Below are positions 31,967-43,975 of a stretch of 64,000 bases of DNA, one piece after another. The notes below the pieces were generated by a model, which worked only from the letters and a program-made list of their open reading frames with translations, made no database searches and had not been told where the DNA came from. Position numbers and translations under genes: made by a program. The DNA is from Voacanga thouarsii. Taxonomy: Eukaryota > Streptophyta > Magnoliopsida > Gentianales > Apocynaceae. The DNA lies in the NCBI GenBank assembly GCA_026120185.1, contig JANUWF010001101.1, positions 5,830,001-5,894,000 on the forward strand, written 5' to 3'. Positions within the stretch are counted from its first letter, which is position 1. Each line of letters starts with the position of its first letter.

Positions 31967-33562
31967 TTGGGTCATATTAACTCGACCAGGATTCAGAGGC
32001 TAATCCATGATGGGCCTTTGGGCTCATTGAGATTGGAAAGTTGGCCTCAGCATGAATCCCGCTCGATGGGAAAAATGACCAAAAGGTCTTTTACACCAAA
32101 GGCGGATAGAGCCAAGGAGGTGTTGAGTCTTGTTCACACTGATGTGTGCGGTCCATTGTCTACACCAGCTAGGGGAGGTTTTGAGTACTTCATCACGTTC
32201 ACGGATGATTGTACGAGGTATGGTTACATTTACCTGATGAGACGCAAGTCTGACTCTTTTGACAAGTTCAAAGAGTTTAAGACTGAAGTGGAGCGTCGGA
32301 CAGGTAAATTAATCAAAACCTTACGATCGGATCGTGGTGGAGAGTACCTCCTAGGTGAATTCAAGGACTACATGGTACATCATGGAATAGTATCCCAGCT
32401 CTCTGCGCCGGGAACCTCCCAGCAGAACGGAGTAGCTGAGAGAAGGAATAGGACGTTGGTGGAAATGGTCCGAAGCATGATGTCTCATGTTACTCTTCCA
32501 GTATCCTTCTGGGGATATGCCCTGGAAACAGTGGCATATATTCTGAACTTGGTGCCTTCCAAGTCAGTACCTAGGACTCCCTATGAGATGTGGACTGGGC
32601 GTAAGCCAAGTCTGAATCATCTCAGGATTTGGGGGTGTCCAGCTTATGTACTGATCAAGGGAGACAAGTTGGAATCAAGATCAGAATTATGCTATTTTGT
32701 GAGGTATCCAAAAGGGACAAAAGGAGGCTACTTTTATCATCCTAAGGAGCAGAAGGTACTAGTCAGTACCAATGCTAGATACTTGGAAGATGATCAAAGT
32801 ACTTCCACTAAAGGTTCAACGAGGTTAGAACTTCAGGAGAAGTTATCTACGGAATTAACTTCTTCTGACCCGATTTTGGAACAAGAAGAGGCACAGCCTC
32901 AAGAGCCTGTACAAATGGAGCCTCGTCGTAGTGGGAGAGTGTCTAGGGTTCCGGATAGATGGACTGGAGAAGCCTTTGAGCTGGTTTCCGACCATCAGGA
33001 ACAAGACCCCGCTAGATACGGGGAGGCTATTGCTGATGCCGATGCAAATCTGTGGCATGAAGCAATGAAAGCCGAGATTGAGTCTATGTACCTCAATCAG
33101 GTTTGGGATCTTGTAGTTTCACCTGAAGGGATAAAACCCATTGGGTGCAAGTGGGTATACAAGAGGAAGATAGGAGTGGATGGGAAGGTGGAAACCTTCA
33201 AAGCTAGGCTTGTGGCGAAGGGGTATACTCAGAAAGAGGGTATCGACTATGAGAAAACCTTTTCCCCGGTAGCCATGCTTAAATCCATTCGCATCCTCCT
33301 TGCCATCGCCTGTCACTATGACTACGAGATATGGCAAATGGATGTCAAGACGGCATTCTTGAATGGCCATCTTAGCGAAGACATCTATATGTCCCAACCG
33401 GAAGGCTTCATTGCTGAAGGCCAGGAACACATGGTTTGTAAGCTTAAGAAGTCCATTTATGGACTTAAGCAGGCATCAAGAGCATGGAACATTCATTTTG
33501 ATGAGACTGTAAAGTCTTATGGTTTTATTCAAAACGAAGATGAACCATGCGTGTACAGGTAA
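31967..33562 (+). pseudogene. Copia-1 integrase and RT N-terminal half, 531 codons open
   Basis: Integrase core: HTDVCGP (first Asp), [10 protein letters not shown] (second Asp) and [11 protein letters not shown] (Glu), with exactly 35 residues between the second Asp and the Glu. The zinc-binding Cys pair seen in Copia-2 (CESC) reads HESR here. An acidic Pro/Gln-rich linker ([13 protein letters not shown]) leads to RT ([38 protein letters not shown]). A single TAA at 33560 (CVYR-stop-LEG) ends the frame; Copia-2 has Lys there. Confidence 0.95.
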
Positions 33563-33577
33563 CTTGAAGGCATCAAT

Positions 33578-34579
33578 GTGGTTTTTCTTGTCCTGTATGT
33601 GGATGACATTCTACTCATTGGAAATGATGTAGGGACATTGTCATCTACAAAGGTTTGGCTGTCTAGTCAATGCAGTATGAAGGACTTGGGAGAAGCTAGC
33701 TACATTCTCGGGATTAGGCTTCTTAGAAATAGGAAGCAGAGAATGTTAGGATTATCCCAAGCGACATACATTGACAAGATGCTGGCCAAGTACAGCATGG
33801 ACTCATGCAAGGGAGCTCTAATCCCTTGCAGACATGGGTTGTCATTTTCTTCGAAGGACTGTCCTAAGTCTCAAGAAGAAAAGGACAGAATGAGTAGGAT
33901 TCCCTACGCTTCGGCTGTGGGAAGTCTCATGTACGCTATGCTGTGTACTAGGCCAGATATCTGTTTTGCCGTGGGCTTAGTTAGCAGATATCAGTCAAAC
34001 CCAGGGGAGGTTCATTGGCAAGCTGTAAAGCATATTCTCAAGTACCTCAAGGAAACAAGAGATTATATGCTGGTTTACAGGGCTGATGATTTGGTTCCTG
34101 CAGGATACACAGACTTAGACTTCCAGGCGGATAAGGATGAGAGAAAATCCACTAGTGGATATGTCTTCACCTTGTCTGGAGGAGCAATTTCATGGAGGAG
34201 TATCAAGCAATCTTGTATTGCTGACTCAACCATGGAAGCTGAGTATGTGGCAGCTTCGGAAGCGTCCAAGGAAGCAGTCTGGCTTCGAAAGTTTCTTTCA
34301 GAACTTGGAGTCGTACCACATATGGACAGGCCGGTTGTGATGTATTGCGACAACACTGGAGCAGTGTCGCAATCTAAGGAGCCTCGGAACCACAAGAAGG
34401 GGAAACACATCGAGAGGAAGTACCACCTAATTCGGGATTTCATCCGGAGACGGGAAGTCGTGGTGGAGCATATTACCTCAGAAAACAATCTAGCAGACCC
34501 ATTCACCAAGCCTTTGGCTGAGAGAGTCTTCAAGAGACACTTAAACGCCATAGGGGTGGGCACCTATGGACTTACCTAG
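33578..34579 (+). pseudogene. Copia-1 RT C-terminal half and RNase H, 333 codons open
   Basis: It continues the same reading frame after the stop: LYVDDILLIGN (RT catalytic box), LGEASYILGIRLLR, then RNase H with GYTDLDFQADKDERKSTSG, STMEAEYVAAS, YCDNTGAVS and NNLADPFTK, so all four acidic positions are present. It ends GVGTYGLT, 22 bp before the 3' LTR. Confidence 0.95.
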
Positions 34580-34587
34580 TCTTAGAG

Positions 34588-34601
34588 TGCAAGTGGGAGA
34601 T
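34588..34601 (+). promoter_or_regulatory. Copia-1 polypurine tract
   Basis: GTGCAAGTGGGAGAT directly precedes the 3' LTR and would prime plus-strand DNA. The same tract lies before the Copia-2 3' LTR and, inverted, beside LTRs at 39067 and 43661. Confidence 0.85.
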
Positions 34602-36638
34602 TGTTGGATTGTATGCCCTCTTAGACTAGGTTTCTGATGTAAAATCGAATTATTTAATAAAAGAATTTATTTTCAGAAATTATTTGTGAATTTACTTTTT
34701 GTTTGTGCACGATGTTCGTTTGGAACAGACCCATTGTGTCTAAATAAGTGATCCATGTGAATGGTGGTCTTTCACAGTAAGGTATGGATCACGGGTTATT
34801 AACACATAAACATTTGTTCTTAACCTATTGATGAGACTAGGAACCTCATCATATTTAGGTTATTATGTTATGAATTCCAAATGGGGAATGGCTTACCTTT
34901 AGCCAGTGGGAAGTCCATTCACTTCATGACATAATCGTATTTCGAATACGTAGAACAGGACCTGTAGTAGTGGTTTCTCAAAGTACTATATTGTAGAAAC
35001 CTAGACTACTACCGCTACAGCGTGGACTAGTACTCTACGACTTGAGTATGAGTTGGTGGTCTAGCGAAGCTGGAAGCATATACTTTGATTTGCTGTAGTT
35101 GAGGTTCTATCATAGGGCCAATATACTTGCATGTTGGGTATGTGTGACTAGTTAGTTAAGACAGACTTATACAAGATAGTTTCTGCACTATATCGCCCCT
35201 TGTGGTTGTCCGAATGGTCTAAATTATCCAGGGCCTTGGGAAACATGACTTGGATGTTTACTTTAGGGTAGCTCCCTTGGAAAGCGGAAACACTCCAGGA
35301 AGTGTGGATCATTGGACTAGAAGCCTAAGGATGGTAGATGTCATTTAGAGGGGTGTTAGTACACTTCTTCTTCTCTAAATGTACGGCGATGTGTAGAGGG
35401 GTATTTTAGTCATTTCACATGTAGGTCGGAGACTTTGCTAACGCAGCATTGTCCTTGGGGTCAATATTTCCTTATGGTGATATTAGGAAATATTTAAAAT
35501 GCAAAATACAGCTATTTATATAGTAGGGGTATTTTGGTCATTTTAGCAGTCAAGGCGATGTGTCTTTTTAGTTCTCGGGATAGCCCGTAAGTCCTAACTA
35601 TTTTTGGGTTGAGGAATTGGTCTCAGTTGAAGAGGATTTTATTTTATTTTGTTTTATTTTATTTTATTCAGGAAGTCTAATTTATTATTGGACTGGAATA
35701 AAATAAATAAATAAATAAATAAATAAATAAAATAGGAGTTGAGAGAAATTAATTATCTAGTTTATTTGGTTAATTAATTATTCAGGGCCTAGGTCCAGTA
35801 TGAATAATTAAGAAATTAACCTGGGCTTAAACTAGGGGAAATAATTAATGTTTAATTATTTATTGGGTTATTTATATAGGTCCAAGAAATAAATAATTAA
35901 AGATTAATTATTATGGTTCATTTGGGCTCATTAATTATTTATTGGGTTACTTATGTAAGCCCATAAAATAAATAATTAATATTTATTATTTTGGGCTTTT
36001 GGGTCCAAGAAAAATAATAAATATTTATCTAGCCCAATAGCTTAGACCTTAGGGTTTTTTTCAGATACGGTTAAGAGGAGTTTAAGGTTAGGCCAAACTG
36101 TTTCTCAGGATAACATCCGGGTATTTTGAAATCCCGGGGAGATGTTTATCTGAAATTGAGAGACCTAGTTTAGGCTAAATATAAACAACTCTTTGAAAAG
36201 GAAAAACCCTAATTTTTTTTCAAAAGCCACACACTCACGTGGGTCTCTCTCTCTCAAGGTCTCTCTCATTCTTCTTGTTTTTCTTCTTGTTCTTTGCTAA
36301 TCAATAGCGAAAGAACTAAGGAGTTTTGAGATCGTTCCTCTTCACCATAGTGTTCACCAACTAGAGGTTAGGCTGAGGAATATCCCGAGAGCTGGAGAGC
36401 TAAGCGTTAATGCAAACAAGACGAAGTCGAAGGCTAGCGGGTGTTCAACCGGAAGCTCCTTCAAGTGTGCAAAGCGAGGCGATTCTAGCCGTTCCATCTG
36501 TTCCTACGCAACCTTGGAGGGTTAAGGAACGCAAATGTATGATCTTCACGCTTCCGCATGGCCTTTATGGCTCGTGTTTAATTTTTCTCTCTGTTTTTTT
36601 TCCCCGTCCATGGCTCCCTGTTTCTGCGTTTTCCATCA
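34602..36638 (+). mobile_element. Copia-1 3' LTR, 2,037 bp
   Basis: Nearly identical to 26833-28877. Visible differences are single substitutions, one lost CT-rich unit and two more AAAT units. The small ORF copy at 36410-36679 keeps MQTRRSRRLAGVQPEAPSS. Confidence 0.95.
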
Positions 36639-36643
36639 CAACA

Positions 36644-36768
36644 AAACTCTGTTGGTGGATAATGTGTAATGACGAGTAACACCAGGTCACTACTAATAAC
36701 ATGATGCAACAGAAGAAAAAGTAAAAAATTGTTGCTGCCTTTTATCTGATCTTTGAAATATTCCAACA
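36644..36768 (-). mobile_element. Copia-4 3' LTR, inner part
   Basis: It continues the LTR interrupted at 26832. It begins on the minus strand TGTTGGAATATTTC at 36768. A purine tract (TATGGAGGA) lies immediately upstream on that strand, at 36771-36781. Confidence 0.75.
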
Positions 36769-37298
36769 ATCCTCCATATATTTCAAATAGATTTAATAAA
36801 GAAAGAGATCAAAGAAATACTGGGTTATATTCACATATAAAAGTTTTTTAAAATTTGGTGTCTTGTAGACTATGCATCAAATATAGAATAATAAAATATA
36901 ATCTATAGACTTATTAGTAAAGCTTATAGCTTCTATGAACCAATAACCTCTTATTATAAGTTAGAGGTTTTATTATTCAACCTTTACCCCCCACAATTTT
37001 GTTGTTCATCATTGTTTTACACAAATAGGTCGTGCATGTGCCTAGTTATTTATGAGTGCTCTAGAGATTTGGTCAATAACAATCTCATAAAAACAACCCT
37101 ATTTCATATTCACATAGGTGAATTCATCAAGTGTACACTGCTTAGATACACCACTCATAAGGGATATGAATCCATTAAGAGTTTAACTCAACCCTCACAA
37201 ATAGTTGGTAGTTATAAGCACTTATTCACACACTATAGGAAGGACTTAACATTAGTGCTTTCAAAGTTAACTTTGACTTGTTGTTACCCATATGAACC
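36769..37298 (-). pseudogene. Copia-4 internal 3' end, non-coding or decayed
   Basis: It lies between the Copia-4 3' LTR and Copia-3. It joins 45380 on the other side of Copia-3, shown by gaacc at 37294-37298 and again at 45380-45384. No recognisable motif. Confidence 0.6.
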
Positions 37299-37638
37299 TG
37301 TTGGGTATCTCAGGCTCGTATCCTATACGGCGCAGTGAAAAATAAACGAGACACCATCCCAGGACCTGCCTATATGTGGAAAACAAGACATAAAGATAAT
37401 AAAGGTAATAGCTTTTTACCTTTGTTTGATCGTCCGAAGAACAAAATTTCTTTTTCAAGTCGAGGCGCAATCCAGCAATCCTCTTGTGCAAACTCCACGA
37501 GGGTTGAACATCTAACCACTATAATCACACTGTGTGATTATCTCTAATAGTAATCCACACAGAGGAATACTCAAGCACCAAAATTTCCTGTGCTAGCAAA
37601 AAAAGATGGCGGCTAGGGCTGTTTTTTGTTTTCAACAA

Positions 37639-37702
<64 letters not shown>

Positions 37703-39066
37703 AGAAGACGTTTGTTTTGTGGCTCCTATTTTCGTGTGAATCACACTTGGATTAGGGCTTCGACCATATCCAATATATGTTCCAAAATCCACTGAAAATC
37801 TAAAATTCTAAAACAATTAGAATTTCCTAATTGTAATTGGAAACATCAAGTTTTCACAATTACAACTTGGACCATAAATTATAATTAATTATAATTTATC
37901 CACAACAATTTCTCTTTCTCGCAATTAACCCCACTATGTTATCAAATAACATCTTGAGTATATATAATCCTTTATTGTGTGTGACCTATTAGGTTTCCCA
38001 ATCAATTGGTAGCGAACATGAATTAATCCAAACGTCTTTGAGATTAATAATCTATAATTAATTAGAATTAATCCTATTAATTCTAATCAAGATTGGTTTA
38101 TTAATTCATAAATTAATAAACCCATATTTCCAGATCATGAATGGTATCTAGTAATACATCATGACCACCCAAGAGTCAGGAAGTTAAGTGGCTTGACATG
38201 AACCCTTTAATAACAAACTTTAGTGCAATTAACTCCTTTCACCATACAATATCTCATTCGGTTTGGAATACGGAATTAGTGCCAACTCCCTCCAGAATTA
38301 CTTCTGGCCTGAATACAATAGTACTTGTACTAAGAACCCACTACTCTAGATGTGTATTAATTGGTACTGCTTCCAATACACAATCGCCTTAGCCAAGGAC
38401 TTTCCGAGTAGTAATTCCTACAAGTGGCCATGAGATATTCGCGCCCTACTATTAGGAGTGGTGAATCCTTTATTGACCCTTCAACTACTTTCGTTTACCT
38501 CACAATGTACCCAATATCCTTCCCATAGGCGACCCTCGATCGAGCTCCAGAGATTGGAATCAAAGTACAAAGCTCAGCAAACAAAGTACCCTGGAGATCT
38601 TAAGTCTAAGGATACTTGCACGTTTGCTATATTGAGATTATATCACTGTCACTAAATAGTTATCCATGTGATTTTCTCAAAGTTATGTCATCCAATGAAC
38701 TTGTTCCATTAACAAGCATCTATGTGTTAACTTTGAATATCTCAATACTCACGGTTATGAGAACCACCGCCTGATCAAATCAAGAAGTCTAACACATGCT
38801 AGTCTTAATGCATTAATGATGTTCTGTCTCATTAATTCTATGACTAGGGATTATTTAAGTACTAGCACTATACAGTATTGTAGGAATCTCATATTATAAT
38901 CTCTATCATGATTTCCTTAACACAGTGTTGTACTAGGGATTTTATCGAATAGTTATATTACTTAAAAGTAAATAAAAGAAACTGTAAGATAAATAATGTC
39001 TTTTATTAAAATAAAATATGTCATATACAATGTATAAGTGATTGCCTCTAGGGCATAACACTAACA
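37299..39066 (-). mobile_element. Copia-3 3' LTR, 1,768 bp
   Basis: On the minus strand it starts TGTTAGTGTTATGCCCTAG at 39066, after the purine tract GCAAGTGGGAGTT, and ends GATACCCAACA at 37299. It contains a GA microsatellite (37642-37698). Confidence 0.9.
37642..37709. repeat. (GA)n microsatellite in Copia-3 3' LTR
   Basis: About 28 GA units and a few GAA units, at the same LTR position as the array at 43901-44023. Confidence 0.95.
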
Positions 39067-39080
39067 AACTCCCACTTGCA

Positions 39081-39867
39081 CTAGAGCCAATCATTCATGT
39101 ATCTAATCCAGAATAACTCAATATGATAATCATGTTTCTTTTGGGATAGTGCTTTCGTAAATGGGTCAGCTATGTTCTCATCCGTGGGAACTCTCTCTAT
39201 CTTTATTTCCTTAGCTGCTTCAGAAGCGGCTATGTACTCAGCTTCTGTCGTAGAGTCGGCAATAATCTTTTGTTTGGAACATTTCCAACTTATTACCCTC
39301 CGCACAATGTAAACACGTAGCCAGATTGTGATTTGAAATCATCTTTGTCAGATTGAAAACTAGCATTAGTATACTCGTTTATTTTCAAATCACCTTCTCC
39401 ATATACCAAGAACATATCCTTAGTCATTCGTAAGTACTTAAGAATATTCTTTACAGCTGCCCAATGACCCTCACCAGGGTCAGATTGGTATCTGCTCATC
39501 AAACTGAGAGCATAAGATACATCGGGCCTAGTACATATCATAGCGTACATGATAATCCAACTGCCGAGGCATATGGAATCTTACTCATGTGATCCCTTTC
39601 AACTTGTGTCTTCAGAGACATCGACTTTGAAAGGCTTACATCATGTGACATGGGTAAGAATCCCTTTTTGGATTGATCCATACTAAACCTCTTTAGCACT
39701 TTATTTATGTATGTAGACTGCAAAAGACCTAGCAACCTTTTGGATCTATCCCTATAAATCCTTATTCCGAGAATATAGGTTGCTTCTCCAAGGTCTTTCA
39801 TGGAGAATCGTTTGGACAACCAAATTTTAACCGTTTGCAAGACAAGTATATAGTTTCCTATTAGCAA
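39081..39867 (-). pseudogene. Copia-3 RT end and RNase H with internal deletion
   Basis: Frame 39867-39538 carries MKDLGEATYILGIRIYRD; LYVDDILLIGN lies just upstream at about 39895. Frame 39550-39293 has MICTRPDVSYALSL and NEYTNASFQSDKDD, in which the usual first RNase H Asp is Asn. Frame 39305-39081 has STTEAEYIAASEAAKE joined directly to IKIERVPTDENIADPFTKAL, so the segment with the CDN block (about 50 residues) is missing. Confidence 0.85.
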
Positions 39868-39967
39868 TATGTCATCTACATAAAGCAGTAATAAAATGTT
39901 GCACTCCCACTAACCTTCTTGTATACACAAGGCTCATCCATGTTTTAAATGAAACTAAACTCTTTGA

Positions 39968-40363
39968 TTATTTCATCAAAATGAATGTTCCAACTCTTAG
40001 AAGCTTACTTAATCCATAAATAGACCTTTGCAGCTTACATACCTTTGTGCTATTATTGGATGTGAAACCCTCAGGTTGTATCATATACACTTTCTCAGTC
40101 AGATTTCCATTTAGGAAAGCTGTTTTCACATCCATTTGCCAAATCTCATAATCATGATGAGCAGCAACAGCTAGGAGTATCCTGATGCATTTCGACATGA
40201 CTACTGGTGAGAAGGTTTCATTATAGTCAATACCATGTTGTTGACGATAACCCTTCACCATTAGTCGTGCTTTATAGGTAACTAAGTTACCATCCATGTC
40301 CATTTTCTTCTTGAAAATCCACTTACACCTAATAGGTTTAATTCCTTTGGGTAGATCAACCAA
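39968..40363 (-). pseudogene. Copia-3 reverse transcriptase N-terminal half
   Basis: 131 open codons with [51 protein letters not shown] and SIYGLSKLLR. The final K-Q-A-S-R block is altered by a frame change. Separated from the integrase frame by a single stop at 40364-40366. Confidence 0.9.
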
Positions 40364-40366
40364 AGT

Positions 40367-41518
40367 CTATATTTGGTTTTCGTACATGGAATTCATCTCT
40401 GACTTCATGGCCTCAAGCCATTTGCCAGATTCTGAACTGTTTAGAACATCTTTGTAGTTAGTAAGCTCATCTTCATCTATGAACAATACGTTATTGTGGT
40501 CACTAATGAGAAATCCATATCTCTCAGGTGCCACACGTATCCTACTAGATTTACGAGGTTCTTGTATATTAGAAGGTTCATCTATTCTCTCAATAGATGT
40601 GGGGTTAGACGGTTGATCCTTGTTTGTTTGATTTTCATGAACTTCACTAAGTTCAATCTTACTCCCACTGTCCCCTTTGAGCATGTGCTCATTCTCTAAG
40701 AAGGCGGCATGTTTCGAAACAAACAATTTATTTTCGGAAGGGAGATAAAAGTAATATTCGAAAGATTCTTTCAGATATCCTACAAACAAACACTTGTCAG
40801 ACGTACTATTAAGTTTGTTTGACTGTAGCCTTTTGACAAAGGTAGGACAACCCCATACTCGCAAGTGAGATAACTTTGGTTTATTACCAAAGAACATCTC
40901 AAATGGGGTAGTATCAACCGATTTTGTCAGAACTCTATTTAGTATATAAACAGAAGTCTCTAGTGCATACCCCCAAAACAATTTTGGTAGGTCTGTAGAA
41001 GCCATCATGGTCCGTACTATGTCTAGAAGGGTTCGATTCCTTCTCTCAGATACACCGTTATATTGAGATGTATGTAGTGGAGTCCATTGAGATAATATCC
41101 CATTATCTCTCAGATAACTCAGAAACTCTTGGCTCAAGTATTCTTCTCCTCGATCAGATCTTAGAGTCTTTATACTTTTGCTAAGTTGTTTCTCTATTTC
41201 ATTCTTGAAGTCTTTGAACCTTTCACAGGCCTCAGATTTGTATTTCATTAAATACAAATATCCGTATCGTGAGAAATCATCGATAAATGTTATGAAATAG
41301 TTATAACCTCCTCTTGCTTGTATGGACATTGTGCCACATACATTAGAATGTATAAGTTCTAATAACTCCTTAGCCCATTCTTTTTTTCCTGGAAAAGGAG
41401 TTTTAGTCATTTTACCTAGTAAACAAGACTCGCATGTGTCATATGATTCATAATCAAATGACTCTAAGTTACAAAGCATGTATAACTTAGAAACACGATT
41501 TTCGTTTACATGGCCCAA
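40367..41518 (-). pseudogene. Copia-3 integrase, 383 codons open
   Basis: Integrase core with IHSNVCGTM (first catalytic Asp replaced by Asn), TLRSDRGEEYLS (second Asp) and NGVSERRNRTLLD (Glu). Zinc-binding CESCLLGKM lies near the start. The acidic linker has PRKSSRIRVAPERYG before the RT. It would join cDNA to host DNA, but the Asn would be expected to abolish catalysis. Confidence 0.9.
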
Positions 41519-41527
41519 ACGACAATG

Positions 41528-42083
41528 TTATAAGTAAGAGGTGTTAGAGTTATTTATTTTAGGTTTCTTATTATTTATATTGAGAATTAGATTATCCAAG
41601 TCTAAAACATATAAACCATTAACCAGAGTTGTTGAACCATAATGAATATCATTTAATGAAAAAGAACAACGTTTATTCTTAAATATTAAATGAAATCCAT
41701 ATAAATCTAAATACGCAACTGAGATAATATTTTTCATTAAAATTGGTACAAAATAATAGTTTTACAGTTCTAGAATTAATCCCGAAGGCAGGTTCAGCTC
41801 GTATGTCCCCACAGCAAGTGCAGCAACCTTTGCCCCATTTACAGTATGTAGGTCCACATCGCATTTTTCTAGCCTTCTGCTGCTCTTTAGTCCCTGCAAG
41901 TTATTGCACAAATGAGATCCACATCCGGTATCTAATACCCATATCTAATTTCTAAAGGTAGTATTTATCTCAATCATAAACATACCCGGAGTAGAAATAG
42001 AAGTGCTTATAAGCTTTTCCTTTTGCTTCTTGTCCTTAATAGTCTCCAAGTAGGCTTTGCAGTTGCGCCTCTAGTGGCCCATC
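41528..42083 (-). pseudogene. Copia-3 zinc-knuckle half, protease and GAG-pre-integrase
   Basis: From 42083 the minus strand reads MGH-stop-RRNCKAYLETIKDKK, the second half of a CX2CX4HX4C knuckle with a TAG where Trp is usual. Next comes WVLDTGCGSHLCNNLQGLK (protease DTG, about 41935), then NIISVAYLDLYGFHLIFKN (pre-integrase region, 41737-41528). The first half of the knuckle is cut off by the LTR at 42084. Confidence 0.75.
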
Positions 42084-43660
42084 TGTTAAGATTCATGGAC
42101 TCCTAAACGTGAAAAATATCCACGAATCCTTTCTGAGGACCCAAGTAAACGATTAAGAAGATCTAAGGTTTACAGAATTACCTCAATTCGGCGTAATCGA
42201 GATCCTTCGATTCTAATCGTGCTGTCGTACGTGCAACCCGAACGATCACCAGATGCTGCAGTGTGTGAACGTCCTCTATTGGATACGCATGGCAAACTGA
42301 CTAGTTACCCCGAGAGTGCTAGTGTCTAGGGTTTGAGAGGTTTTTTTAAACTGACTAGTTACCCCGAGAGTGCTAGCGTCTAGGGTTTGAGAGGTTTTTT
42401 TTCTGGTGAATAGAGGCACGAATATTCTCAACTGAACGGAGCTTTTGAGAAGATAGCTAGGGGTTTCTTAAAAACCTCCGAACCTCTTAGCCTCTCAGAG
42501 TCCAACTCTGATAATATCTTTTCATATTTTAATTTTAATTTAAATTAAATTAAAATTGATATGATAAAATTCTGTCATTATCTCGGTAATTTAAATAATT
42601 AATTTATCGAGTTAGATTCTTATAATTTGGACATCACCCAGATACATCAAATGTAGACATATTTCTAGATTCATTGTATCTGGTAATTCTAAATTCGATT
42701 AACTTAGACATATTTCCAGATTCATTGAATCTGGTTACTAGGAAAATAACCTAACTAGTTCGCTTATTGTGTGACCCTATAGGTTTATTTAACACGGCAG
42801 TGTGCCAAAATCATATTTAAATGGCCCACAAGTTATAAGCAGTTTCTAGCAAAATATTATAACTATCAAGGTTAAATGAAGATCAGTGATTTCTTTGAAC
42901 CAAACCACAATTTTATATTTAGTCCTTTTGTCACACGATATCCAGATTAAGCATAAGGCACGGAGCATGTCATCCTTATTAAGCTTAATCAATTATTTCT
43001 TGATTTCATAGTAAACTGTTCAAACAAATGATATCAATATCTTAGATTGATATATTCGAACACGGCCATGCATTTTAACAGTCTAACTTATCAAGGGGCC
43101 CATGGATATCTTTCCCATAATTGAGAGGGACAAATTCTTTCACTATCAATCATATTCCTCTCATTGATTTATTCTATATCCAACAGTAGTCTAATTTATT
43201 ATCTGGTTAAAGATAACTTTAGACAACGTCAAAATATAGAATTTATCAAGTAGGAAACTATGATGAATTTAGGTCGAAGGACTTTTAATATCATTATGGT
43301 TAGAAAGTACTTATGACATGTTCCATGAAGTACTCTTACAGTGGGCATGTCCAATATAATGTTCTCTAACATTTATTTATGTTTTGACTTGATATCACAA
43401 ATATCCATGACCAGTAAAACATAGCCATTAAGTCACAAACATACTAATCTTAATTTATTATTGTTCCAATAATAATAATCGATCAGGGGCAGTTTTAGAA
43501 TAGTCATTGTATTCATTGTTGGGTTTTACTATTAAGTCACGTACTTGATGGCCACAAAACAAAATGCACTATTTATGGAAAGGAAAGCCTCATATTATTA
43601 AATAAAACATAACGACAATAGTATAAGTACAAATTGACTCTAGGGCATATCCCTAAAACA
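42084..43660 (-). mobile_element. Foreign copia LTR inside Copia-3 (LTR-C)
   Basis: On the minus strand it starts TGTTTTAGGGATATGCCCTAG at 43660, directly after the purine tract GCAAGTGGGAAGA (43673-43661), and ends TTAACA at 42084. Its sequence differs from the Copia-3 LTRs. Only about 32 bp of its own internal region remain (43661-43692). It contains a 54-bp tandem duplication at 42294-42401. Confidence 0.7.
42294..42401. repeat. 54-bp tandem duplication in LTR-C
   Basis: Two nearly identical units beginning aaactgactagttacccc at 42294 and 42348. Confidence 0.9.
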
Positions 43661-43692
43661 TCTTCCCACTTGCACTAAGACCAATTTGTGCA

Positions 43693-43897
43693 AACTCAAA
43701 CAAAATTTCTTCTTCAAGTCAATGTGTGATCCAGCAATCTTCTTGTGCAAACTCCATGTAGGTTGAATGTCTAACCACTATAATCACAGTGTGTGATTAT
43801 CTCTAATAGTAATCCACACAGAGGAATACTCAAGCACCAAAATTTTCTGTGCTAGCAAAAAAAGATGGCGGCTAGGGCTATTTTTTATTTTCAGCAA

Positions 43898-43975
<78 letters not shown>

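Larger units (their letters stand above)
26833..36638 (+). mobile_element. Copia-1: near-complete Ty1/copia element, 9.8 kb
   Basis: It has two LTRs (26833-28877 and 34602-36638), TGTTGG...CATCA, almost identical by eye. The exact target duplication is caaca (26828-26832, 36639-36643). PBS, gag, protease, integrase, RT-RNase H and PPT are in the copia order. It is inserted in the 3' LTR of Copia-4. A handful of indels and stops disable it. LTR differences are mostly a few substitutions and repeat-number changes, implying recent insertion. Confidence 0.95.

Noticed and set aside
33119..33430. 103-codon minus-strand ORF inside Copia-1 pol
   Set aside because: Shadow of the RT coding frame; the same shadow appears in Copia-2.
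36769..37298. 108-codon plus-strand ORF from 37012
   Set aside because: It runs into the Copia-3 LTR and lies against the strand of Copia-4; no motif.
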